From Pseudomonadota bacterium (GTDB lineage: Bacteria; Pseudomonadota; Alphaproteobacteria; JAKJEU01), in the NCBI GenBank assembly GCA_022705265.1, contig JAKJEU010000058.1, positions 1 through 8,020 on the forward strand: 8,020 bases of DNA. The letters run 5' to 3'. Positions within the stretch are counted from its first letter, which is position 1, and each line of letters begins with the position of its first letter. Below are positions 1 to 5,893 of this stretch, piece by piece. Under the pieces are notes generated by a model. It was not told the origin of the DNA and ran no database searches. It saw only the letters and a list, made by a program, of their open reading frames with translations. A program made the translations under genes and the position numbers.

Positions 1-1125
1 AAACTATCGATTGAAGATGTTAATAAACTTCTTGAAAACCCAAGCGATGAGATAAGAGCTTCTACTGCTGAAAAAATTGCTGTGTCTTTTAATAGCCACG
101 AACTAAGTGACAGCGAAAAACAACTTGCCGAAGCAATTTTTAGAATTATGTTAAATGATACAGCATTGTCAGTAAGAAAAGCCCTATCAGAAAATCTAAA
201 AAGTAATAATGAAATACCTCATGATGTTGTTGTTCAAATGGCTCATGATGTTGATGAAGTTGCAATTCCTATTATTTCTTATTCCCAAATTTTATCTGAC
301 GAAGATTTAATAAGTGTTGTTAAAACAAAGAATGAAAATAAGCAAGTTGCTGTTGCTTCAAGATCTATTGTAAATGAAATTGTTACCGAGGTTTTAGCCG
401 ATGAAGGTACTGAAAAAGCCGTTGCGGTTATGGTTGGTAATCAAGGTGCAAAAATATCTGACACAACCTTAAATAAAGTAGTTGAAAAATTTAAAGACAG
501 CGATATTGTAAAAAACCCATTAGCTTTAAGAAATGAACTTCCTTTGGTTGTGGTTGAAAAACTTATTTCTATGGTTTCACAAGATCTTAAAAAACATCTT
601 GTTAAGTCTTATAAAATATCTAATGAAGAAGCTGAGAAAATTACAACAAACTCAAGAGAAAAGGTTACAGTATCAGCAGCATACATGGCAACAGACAGTG
701 AAGTTCGAGGATTGATTGAGCAATTAAGTAATGAAAATAAACTTACTCCGTCAATTATATTCCGTTCTTTATGTATGGGTGATGTTAAATTCTTTGAATA
801 TTCCATGTTAAAATTAACTTCTCTTCCTGTTCATAATGTAAGAGTTCTTATATATGATTCTGGTGAGCTTGGCTTAAAAGGTCTTTTTGACAAGGCAAGA
901 CTTCCTGCTATTTTGTTCCCTGCTATGAAAGCGGCGATTGAGGTTGCTTTGGAAACCGAACTTGACGGTGGGGATAAAGATGTTGAAAGGTTTAGAAGAA
1001 GAGTAGCAGAAAGAGTTTTAACCAAACTTGATAACAGCGGTATTGATTTACAAGATTCTGATGTTGAATATATCTTGGATAAGATTGATGGTTTGCCAGC
1101 ATCTTTTTTAGAGATTTTTAAATAG
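1..1125 (+). CDS. DUF2336 domain protein, 5' end outside the window (partial)
   Basis: The reading frame is open from base 1, so the GTG at 82 is not a convincing start: the 27 codons before it (…EDVNKLLENPSDEIRAS…) already form the first helical repeat of the family. In all, 374 residues are visible, ending in TAG at 1123-1125. The N-terminal ~200 residues match the alphaproteobacterial DUF2336 pattern of HEAT-like helical pairs: NPSDEIRAS, then NDTALSVRKALSENL, then DVDEVAIPIISYS with SDEDLISVV. A second helical region holds LTPSIIFRSLCMGDVKFFE, also typical of these proteins. There is no signal peptide or membrane segment in the visible part. The molecular function of the family is not established; the helical repeats suggest protein-protein binding in the cytoplasm. 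The gap to hflK is 34 bp with no terminator, so co-transcription is plausible. Family assignment is confident, function unknown. Confidence 0.85.
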   Translation, partial: KLSIEDVNKLLENPSDEIRASTAEKIAVSFNSHELSDSEKQLAEAIFRIMLNDTALSVRKALSENLKSNNEIPHDVVVQMAHDVDEVAIPIISYSQILSDEDLISVVKTKNENKQVAVASRSIVNEIVTEVLADEGTEKAVAVMVGNQGAKISDTTLNKVVEKFKDSDIVKNPLALRNELPLVVVEKLISMVSQDLKKHLVKSYKISNEEAEKITTNSREKVTVSAAYMATDSEVRGLIEQLSNENKLTPSIIFRSLCMGDVKFFEYSMLKLTSLPVHNVRVLIYDSGELGLKGLFDKARLPAILFPAMKAAIEVALETELDGGDKDVERFRRRVAERVLTKLDNSGIDLQDSDVEYILDKIDGLPASFLEIFK

Positions 1126-1159
1126 TTTTGACAATAATTAATTTTTTAAGGAAAGTTAG

Positions 1160-2230
1160 ATGAATAAAGGACCTTGGGGAAGTAACGGAGGTAGTAATAA
1201 TCCGTGGAATAATGGTAATTTAGAGAATGATGACAATGTAAAAGAATTTAAGCCAAAGAAAAAAGGAGATGGAATGCCTCCTATACATTTTTCTTTGGGA
1301 ATTAAGGTTGCAATTGCAATTGTTTTTGGGCTTTGGCTTTTAACAGGCTTTTATGAAGTCCATCCAGAAGAACAAGGTGTCGTTTTAAGGTTTGGTAAGT
1401 ATGTTGGAACTACTGGTCCTGGTCTTAATTATCATCTTCCTTATCCGATTGAAAATGTACTTCTTCCTAATATTACAAGAGAAAATCGTATCGCAATTGG
1501 GCTTAGGGCTGATGCAAGCCATTATGAATATTCAAAGAAAAATTATCGTGATATTCAATCTCGCCCTGACGAAGCGGTGATGTTGACGGGCGATGAAAAT
1601 ATTGTCGAGCTTGAATATACGATTACTTGGAAAATTAAAGATTCTAAACAATTTTTATTTAAGGTAAAGGATCCTGAAATTACCGTTAAAAAGGCTGCGG
1701 AAAGTGCGATGAGAGAAGTCATTGGACAAACTCCGATTGTAAACGCTTTAACCGACGGTAAAAGAGATATTCAAAATCATACAAGAACTATTTTACAAAA
1801 ATTACTTGATGATTACCAAGCGGGTATTTCAATTACTTCGGTACAACTTTTAAGAGTTGACCCACCAACCCAAGTAATTGATGCTTTTGTTGATGTTCAA
1901 AGAGCAAAAGCCGATAAAGAAAGGCTTAAAAATGAGGCTGAGGCTTATAGTAATGACATTATCCCAAGAGCAAGAGGTGAGGCAAAACAAACTATAATAA
2001 ATGCCGAAGCTTATAAAGAACAAGTTATAAATCTTGCGAAAGGTGAGGCGAGTCGTTTTAGCTCTGTTTATCAAGAGTATAAGTTAGCAAAAGAAGTTAC
2101 AATGAAAAGAATGTATTTAGAAGCAATGGAAGAGGTTATGTCAGAAAATAATAAAGTTTTATTAGATGATAAAGCTGGGTCTGTGCTTCCTTATCTTCCG
2201 TTAAATTCAATTAATAAACAAGCTAAATAG
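1160..2230 (+). CDS. hflK: HflK, SPFH/band-7 membrane protein of the HflKC complex
   Basis: HflK pairs with HflC in an inner-membrane complex that, in E. coli, encloses FtsH and modulates its degradation of membrane proteins and RpoH. The 356-residue protein shows the HflK layout: a Gly/Asn/Trp-rich cytoplasmic N-terminus (residues 1-25, GPWGSNGG), a basic stretch KPKKK near 31-35, one transmembrane helix at about 46-64, and a band-7 domain from about 65 (HPEEQGVVLRFGK, then GPGLNYHLPYPIE). The long coiled-coil tail runs from about 245 (DVQRAKADKERLKNEAEAY) and ends in the family's YLEAMEEVM segment. Length is near the lower end for HflK. The start is supported by AAGGAAAG about 5 nt upstream (1148-1155). 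hflC follows after 16 nt, consistent with co-translation of complex partners. Confidence 0.96.
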   Translation: MNKGPWGSNGGSNNPWNNGNLENDDNVKEFKPKKKGDGMPPIHFSLGIKVAIAIVFGLWLLTGFYEVHPEEQGVVLRFGKYVGTTGPGLNYHLPYPIENVLLPNITRENRIAIGLRADASHYEYSKKNYRDIQSRPDEAVMLTGDENIVELEYTITWKIKDSKQFLFKVKDPEITVKKAAESAMREVIGQTPIVNALTDGKRDIQNHTRTILQKLLDDYQAGISITSVQLLRVDPPTQVIDAFVDVQRAKADKERLKNEAEAYSNDIIPRARGEAKQTIINAEAYKEQVINLAKGEASRFSSVYQEYKLAKEVTMKRMYLEAMEEVMSENNKVLLDDKAGSVLPYLPLNSINKQAK

Positions 2231-2246
2231 GGGTTGGAAAAGTAAA

Positions 2247-3113
2247 ATGAAGAAAATATTACCTTTTATATTGGTTGGTCTTGGCATTTATTTAGCTGAT
2301 ACTTTGTTTATTATTAACGAAACGGAACAAGCAATTGTTTTCGAATTTGGTAAGCCTGTGGGTGATGCGATTTCTGAGCCTGGTTTGAAATCAAAAATTA
2401 TTCCTTTTGTAAGAAAAGTGGTAGTTTATGATAAAAGATTGCTTGATATGAGCACTCCATCAGAAGAACTTAACCTTAAAGATCAAAAGAGAATTGTGGT
2501 TGAAACCTATGCAAAATTTTATATTGATAAAGAAAATCCTTTGTTATTTTATCAATCTTTGAAAACTGAAAATTTAGCTAAAACTCGTATTGCTGATGCT
2601 ATTATTTCTTCTTTACGAGATGTGTTAGGTCGTTCAACCTTACAAGAAATGCTTTCTTCAAAACGCGATGCAATTATGGATGAAATTAAGCAAGAAACAA
2701 ATAGCAAGTTAAAAGGAATGGGATTGATTGTTGTTGATGTAAGAATTAAAAAGGCTGATTTGCCTGTTGAAACTTCTCAATCAATTTATCAAAGAATGAG
2801 ATCGGAAAGAGAAAGAGAGGCAAAAGAATTTAGGTCCCAAGGGCAAGAATTAGCAAAAGAAATAACTGCTACTGCTGATAAAGAAAAAGTTATGTTACTT
2901 ACCGATGCAAGGAAACAAGCGGAAATTATTAAAGGTGAAGGCGATAAGCAATCAATCAAAATTATGGCTGATGCAACCAATATTGATAAAGAATTTTATG
3001 GTTTTTATCGTTCAATTGAAGCATATAGAAAGTCTTTAAAAGGCGATAACAATCTTTTCATTTTAACACCTGATTCCGAATTTTTTAAATATTTTAAAAA
3101 ACTCCCTAAATAG
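2247..3113 (+). CDS. hflC: HflC, SPFH/band-7 partner of HflK
   Basis: This is the second subunit of the HflKC complex that regulates FtsH. The 288-residue protein has an N-terminal transmembrane helix at about 4-22, followed directly by the band-7 domain (NETEQAIVFEFGKPVGD at about 24-40, then the conserved YDKRLLDM at 61-68). The HflC hallmark lies at about 166-198: RIKKADLPVETS followed by YQRMRSEREREAKEFRSQG. A coiled-coil tail carries KAEII/KGEGDK-like repeats at about 222-235 and ends in YGFYRSIEAYRKSL, as in other HflC proteins. Length matches the family. A weak Shine-Dalgarno (GGAAAAG, 2236-2242) precedes the ATG. It sits between hflK and the Deg protease, an order common in alphaproteobacteria. 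Confidence 0.96.
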   Translation: MKKILPFILVGLGIYLADTLFIINETEQAIVFEFGKPVGDAISEPGLKSKIIPFVRKVVVYDKRLLDMSTPSEELNLKDQKRIVVETYAKFYIDKENPLLFYQSLKTENLAKTRIADAIISSLRDVLGRSTLQEMLSSKRDAIMDEIKQETNSKLKGMGLIVVDVRIKKADLPVETSQSIYQRMRSEREREAKEFRSQGQELAKEITATADKEKVMLLTDARKQAEIIKGEGDKQSIKIMADATNIDKEFYGFYRSIEAYRKSLKGDNNLFILTPDSEFFKYFKKLPK

Positions 3114-3125
3114 GTTTATAAAAAT

Positions 3126-3177
3126 ATGTTAAATATTATCAGCCATAGCATTATCCATAATATCTTTTAATGTTATG
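3126..3177 (+). other. Apparent out-of-frame signal-peptide start of the Deg protease
   Basis: Codons 3133-3174, in the protease frame, read ILSAIALSIISFNV and continue into MA|DSS. This is the hydrophobic core and AXA-like cleavage site expected of a Sec signal peptide, but the frame has a stop at 3130-3132 and no usable start codon after it. The only nearby ATG, at 3126-3128, lies in a different frame, where it gives 14 codons ending at TAA 3168-3170. A net one-base loss (or two-base gain) between 3126 and 3136 would join that ATG to the signal peptide, giving ML- followed by the hydrophobic stretch. A weak AGG (3112-3114) lies 11 nt before the ATG. A sequencing or assembly error, a real frameshift, or non-canonical initiation (ATA at 3133) would all look like this. 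Confidence 0.6.
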
Positions 3178-3183
3178 GCTGAT
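3138..3183 (+). promoter_or_regulatory. 16-bp stem-loop spanning the Deg protease signal-peptide region
   Basis: ATCAGCCATAGCATTA (3138-3153) pairs with TAATGTTATGGCTGAT (3168-3183) over all 16 positions, with a single G-U wobble (3148/3173) and a 14-nt loop (3154-3167). The ATG at 3175-3177 lies in the right arm, paired with 3144-3146. The sequence after the stem (TCTTCTTG) is pyrimidine-rich but not a real U-tract, so it is a poor fit to a Rho-independent terminator for hflKC. It could instead slow transcription, stabilise the upstream hflKC mRNA, or limit access to the protease start. The structure is direct from the sequence; the role is inference. Confidence 0.6.
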
Positions 3184-4536
3184 TCTTCTTGTATTACTTC
3201 ATATTCAGGGGTGGTTGATAAAATTTTGCCTTCGGTTGTAAGTGTTTCTGTATCGAAAAATTTAAAAGAAGGTCAAGTCGACATTTTAAAATCTCCTAAT
3301 TCTCCTTTTGACGATTTGTTCAAAGGTTTTTTAAATGATTATGATTTTTATAATTTCAAAAAAAATAATGCCATTGGTTCTGGTTTTATAATTGACCCTA
3401 GTGGTATTGTTATGACAAATTATCATGTTATCGAAGATGCCGATATCATAAGTGTTATATTAAATGATAATGTCAAATTAAGGGCAAAGTTAATTGGAAG
3501 CGATAAAAAAACTGATATTGCTTTGATAAAAATCGAAACTACAAAACAAATAACCGCTGTCAAACTTGGCGATTCTGATAATGCAAAGGTTGGAGACATT
3601 ATATTAGCGGTTGGAAATCCATATGGGCTTGGAAACTCGGTTACAACTGGAATAATTTCGGCAAGGTCGCGAGATATTAATTCTGGTCCTTATGATGATT
3701 TTATTCAAACCGATGCATCAATTAACCAAGGAAATTCTGGCGGTCCTATGTTTAATTTAGAAGGCGAAGTTATCGGAATTAATACTGCTATTTTCTCTCC
3801 ATCAGGTGGAAATATTGGAATTGGCTTTGCTATTCCTTCTAACAACGCAAGATGGGTTGCGGAAAATTTAATAAAATACGGCAAGATAAGAAGAGGGGCG
3901 TTAGGGGTTAAAATCCAAGAAATAAGCGACGAAATTGCCGAAAGTATGTCTTTAAAAAATAACGATGGTGTTTTGGTTGCAAGTGTTGATGATAATTCTG
4001 CTGCAAAAATTGGTGGCGTTAAAGTTGGCGATGTAATTATAAAATATGATGGTTTTTTATTGCAAAATCCAAAACAACTCTCATCACTTGTTGCTAAAAC
4101 CGAGATTGATAAAGTTATAAAGCTTGAGGTTATAAGGGCAAAAAAAGATTTAACTCTTGAAGTTAAGATAAAAGAAATGGAAGAAAATTTCTTTGAAAAT
4201 GCTTTTAATGATAATGAGAAAACAATTTCAAGATCCGATGAAATAATCGAATTTGGTCTTCATTTAAAGGATTTAGATAAAGATTTAAGACAAAAATACA
4301 GCATCAAAGAGGATAAAAAAGGTGTTTTTGTTACCGATGTTGATAAAGATTCTCTTTCATATGAAAAAGGCATTAAATCAGGTGATTTAATTTTGGAGCT
4401 GGGACAAAAAAAGGTGTCTTCTGTTAAATCTTTTATCAAACAATTACAAGAAATTAAAAAGAGCGATAAGCAATCAGTTTTATTGTTGATTGAAAATGAA
4501 AATGGGACTGGATTTATTGCTTTAAAACTTAATTAA
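3175..4536 (+). CDS. degP: DegP/HtrA-family periplasmic serine protease (two PDZ domains); start uncertain
   Basis: This is an S1C-family protease/chaperone that processes misfolded envelope proteins. Numbered from the ATG at 3175 (453 residues), the trypsin-like domain carries the full triad: His84 in TNYHVIED, Asp114 in KKTDIALI and Ser188 in NQGNSGGP. An LA-loop-like insert with PFDDLFKGF lies at about 44-52. PDZ1 spans about 242-335 (GALGVKIQEI…GGVKVGDVIIKYDG) and PDZ2 about 357-450 (GIKSGDLILELG), the DegP/DegQ/MucD layout. The listed start is doubtful: there is no Shine-Dalgarno, the ATG lies inside a hairpin stem, and the same frame continues upstream to a stop at 3130-3132, reading LSAIALSIISFNVMA, a convincing signal-peptide core with VMA|D as cleavage site. 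No ATG, GTG or TTG exists in that extension. The gene is most likely exported, with its true start obscured by a frame change. It is probably co-transcribed with hflKC. Confidence 0.93.
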   Translation: MADSSCITSYSGVVDKILPSVVSVSVSKNLKEGQVDILKSPNSPFDDLFKGFLNDYDFYNFKKNNAIGSGFIIDPSGIVMTNYHVIEDADIISVILNDNVKLRAKLIGSDKKTDIALIKIETTKQITAVKLGDSDNAKVGDIILAVGNPYGLGNSVTTGIISARSRDINSGPYDDFIQTDASINQGNSGGPMFNLEGEVIGINTAIFSPSGGNIGIGFAIPSNNARWVAENLIKYGKIRRGALGVKIQEISDEIAESMSLKNNDGVLVASVDDNSAAKIGGVKVGDVIIKYDGFLLQNPKQLSSLVAKTEIDKVIKLEVIRAKKDLTLEVKIKEMEENFFENAFNDNEKTISRSDEIIEFGLHLKDLDKDLRQKYSIKEDKKGVFVTDVDKDSLSYEKGIKSGDLILELGQKKVSSVKSFIKQLQEIKKSDKQSVLLLIENENGTGFIALKLN

Positions 4537-4541
4537 TATAA

Positions 4542-4581
4542 AAAGGGGCTTGATTTTTATAACCAAGCCTCTTTCTTTTTT
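4542..4581. terminator. Bidirectional Rho-independent terminator between the Deg protease and rpoH
   Basis: AAAGGGGCTTG (4542-4552) pairs with CAAGCCTCTTT (4564-4574), an 11-bp stem with one G-U wobble on the + strand (4546/4570) and an 11-nt loop. The + strand continues CTTTTTT (4575-4581). The - strand continues with a T-rich run derived from the A-run before 4545. It sits exactly between convergent genes: 5 nt after the protease stop and immediately abutting the rpoH stop (4582-4580). It should therefore serve both transcripts. Confidence 0.88.
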
Positions 4582-5446
4582 AACCATTTTGCACGAATTT
4601 GCAAATTTTTTCAAAAGCTCTCATTTCAATTTGTCTTACTCTTTCTCTTGAAATTTCATATTTTAAAGACAAATCTTCCAAAGTATCTGGAATTTCCTTT
4701 AATCTTCTTGCTTTTAATATTGCGATTTCTCGTTCGTTTAAGGTTTTTAAAGCTTTCATAAACAAAGCTTTTTTCTCATTCATGTCGCTTTTATTAACAA
4801 GCAAAGTTTCGATAGAAGGAGTTTTATCCACCAACATATCTTGTTTTTCATTTTCGAAATCATCGCCAACTTTGGTGTTCAAAGAAGTGTCGCCATCAAT
4901 TCGTTGAGACATTTCAATGACTTCTTTTTCGCTGACATTAAGGTCTTTTGAAATCTTTTTGACTGCTTCGTCGTCAAATTTTGAATTATCATAAATATCA
5001 AGTCTTGCTTTTTCACGGCGTAAGGCATAAAAAAGCTTCTTTTGAGCAGCGATAGTCCCAATTTTAACCAAAGACCAAGATTTTAAAACAAAATCGTAAA
5101 GATATGCTTTAATCCACCACATTGCATAGGTTGCAAGCTTTTGCCCCTTGTAAGGGTTGAATTTTTTAACCGCGTGCATAAGCCCTATATTAGCCTCTGA
5201 TATAAGGTCAGCCAAAGGAAGTCCGTAATTTTTAAAAGAAATCGCAACTTTGGCAGAAAGTTTTAAATAAGCACTCACAAGCTTTTGAGCCGCATCGACA
5301 TCTTTTTTATCAAAAAGACGGACGGCAAGGGCATATTCCTCATCAGGAGATAACATAGGGATTTTTTTAATTTGTTCAAGATAGCTTACTAAACCATCTT
5401 GCTTTTCAATCGAATTTCTATTATAAGAAACCAAGTAATTAGACAT
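4580..5446 (-). CDS. rpoH: RpoH, heat-shock sigma factor (sigma-32 type)
   Basis: This sigma factor directs RNA polymerase to heat-shock promoters (chaperones, proteases). The 288 residues match the RpoH length. Region 2 is clear: YGLPLADLISEANIGLMHAV at about 74-93 (core binding), then KLATYAMWWIKAYLYDFVLK in 2.3/2.4. It is followed directly by the RpoH box QKKLFYALRR (135-144), which separates RpoH from RpoD and other paralogues. Region 4.2 holds the helix-turn-helix TLEDLSLKYEISRERVRQIE at about 255-274. The start has a good Shine-Dalgarno, AAAGGA (complement of 5454-5459), 7 nt upstream. The region 2.4 helix (KAYLYDFVLKSW) differs from the commoner KAxIxEYxLxxW pattern. The gene faces away from rpmI, converges on the Deg protease, and is overlapped at its 5' end by a candidate small ORF. 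In E. coli RpoH is an FtsH substrate, which links it to the nearby hflKC. Confidence 0.95.
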   Translation of the reverse strand: MSNYLVSYNRNSIEKQDGLVSYLEQIKKIPMLSPDEEYALAVRLFDKKDVDAAQKLVSAYLKLSAKVAISFKNYGLPLADLISEANIGLMHAVKKFNPYKGQKLATYAMWWIKAYLYDFVLKSWSLVKIGTIAAQKKLFYALRREKARLDIYDNSKFDDEAVKKISKDLNVSEKEVIEMSQRIDGDTSLNTKVGDDFENEKQDMLVDKTPSIETLLVNKSDMNEKKALFMKALKTLNEREIAILKARRLKEIPDTLEDLSLKYEISRERVRQIEMRAFEKICKFVQNG

Positions 5447-5528
5447 TTTCGTATCCTTTTTTAATCAAAATTAGCAATACATTGAAAATTTTAAGAAGAC
5501 ATTTTTTAAGAAAACCCATTCTTGGCAT
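5439..5528 (-). CDS. Candidate 29-aa leader peptide overlapping the rpoH start
   Basis: On the - strand, ATG at 5528-5526 opens 29 codons ending in TAA at 5441-5439, overlapping the rpoH ATG (5446-5444) by 8 nt in another frame. A Shine-Dalgarno AAGAGGA (complement of 5535-5541) lies 6 nt upstream. An ATG at 5534 is in frame but abuts that site, so it is less likely. The peptide begins MPRMGF and carries KKCLLKIFNVLLILIKKG: a hydrophobic stretch bracketed by Lys pairs, as expected for a membrane-associated helix. Its Lys-Lys-Gly codons contain the rpoH Shine-Dalgarno, so its translation would directly affect ribosome loading on rpoH. It matches no family I recognise. A 30-codon open frame can arise by chance in AT-rich DNA, so expression and conservation are unproven. 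Confidence 0.4.
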   Translation of the reverse strand: MPRMGFLKKCLLKIFNVLLILIKKGYENV

Positions 5529-5549
5529 TTTCATTCCTCTTAAACTTTC

Positions 5550-5579
5550 AATATAAAAATATAAAGAAAATGCTTGCAA
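5550..5579 (-). promoter_or_regulatory. Predicted rpoH promoter (housekeeping sigma type)
   Basis: Read on the - strand, TTGCAA (5579-5574) is followed after 18 bp by TATATT (5555-5550), or after 17 bp by TTATAT, giving a transcript start near 5543. That start would lie just ahead of the Shine-Dalgarno of the small leader ORF and about 100 nt before rpoH. No sigma-32-like pair (CTTGAAA with CCCCAT) is evident in the spacer. This is a pattern match only. Confidence 0.45.
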
Positions 5580-5602
5580 AAATCAATTAAAAAATGTATA
5601 AA
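5574..5602 (+). promoter_or_regulatory. Predicted rpmI-rplT promoter
   Basis: TTGCAA (5574-5579), a 17-bp spacer, and TATAAA (5597-5602) fit a housekeeping promoter, with a start expected near 5609 and a leader of about 77 nt before rpmI. The -35 hexamer is its own reverse complement and coincides with the -35 proposed for rpoH on the other strand. It is the best -35/-10 pair found in the spacer on this strand. Confidence 0.55.
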
Positions 5603-5608
5603 TCAAGG

Positions 5609-5685
5609 TTAAGTACTATTGGGCTAGAATATAAGGCATGCCTGTAGGCTTGGTTTATTAAATTATAATATAAGGAAAAATAAAA
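5609..5685 (+). promoter_or_regulatory. rpmI-rplT mRNA leader with possible competing short stems
   Basis: The leader between the predicted start and rpmI holds a GC-richer patch in AT-rich surroundings: GGGC (5621-5624), AGGC (5634-5637), GCCT (5640-5643) and AGGC (5646-5649). The single GCCT could pair with only one of the others at a time (the immediate neighbours leave very small loops). In E. coli and Bacillus, L20 represses its own operon by binding a leader RNA, so an r-protein leader here is reasonable. I recognise no known leader family, and the pairings are short. AAGGA (5672-5676) is the rpmI Shine-Dalgarno. Confidence 0.25.
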
Positions 5686-5880
5686 ATGCCAAAAATGAAG
5701 TCAAAAGGTTCTGTGACTAAACGCTTTATGCGCACAGGAAATGGGGATATCAAACGCCCACACGCTTTCAAAAGAAAAAAACTCGGCGGAAAGTCATCTA
5801 AAATGAAAAGACAAGCAAGAGGAATGTTGCTCGTTCACGATACTAACTTCAAAGCTATTAACAGCTTTATGTATAACTAA
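5686..5880 (+). CDS. rpmI: Ribosomal protein bL35
   Basis: This is a small basic protein of the large ribosomal subunit. The 64 residues match L35 length and pattern: MPKMKSKGSVTKRF at the N-terminus, then the central IKRPHAFKRKKL and KSSKMKRQARG with LVHDTNFKAI. The C-terminal segment (NSFMYN) is short and weakly conserved, as is normal. The ATG follows a Shine-Dalgarno AAGGA 9 nt upstream. rplT follows after 13 nt with its Shine-Dalgarno starting inside the rpmI stop codon, the usual rpmI-rplT pair. infC, often just upstream in other bacteria, is absent here; the pair instead starts its own transcript opposite rpoH. Confidence 0.96.
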   Translation: MPKMKSKGSVTKRFMRTGNGDIKRPHAFKRKKLGGKSSKMKRQARGMLLVHDTNFKAINSFMYN

Positions 5881-5893
5881 GGAGATTTAGAAA

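Noticed and set aside
82..84. GTG at 82 as the start of the DUF2336 gene
   Set aside because: The frame is open back to base 1, the upstream codons already match the family's first repeat, and no Shine-Dalgarno precedes the GTG.
1128..1159. Perfect TTGACA (1128-1133) in the gap before hflK, suggesting a promoter
   Set aside because: At 16-18 bp downstream there is only the purine-rich Shine-Dalgarno of hflK and no -10-like hexamer, and a start there would leave no leader.
3126..3170. A separate 14-codon leader peptide from ATG 3126 to TAA 3168-3170
   Set aside because: It has a weak ribosome site and no recognisable content. A frame-disrupted signal-peptide start explains the same ATG better.
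4599..4907. A 102-codon open frame on the + strand opposite rpoH
   Set aside because: It is antisense to well-conserved sigma-factor regions 3-4; the serine/phenylalanine-rich product is a mirror of Lys/Glu-rich rpoH codons, with no good ribosome site.
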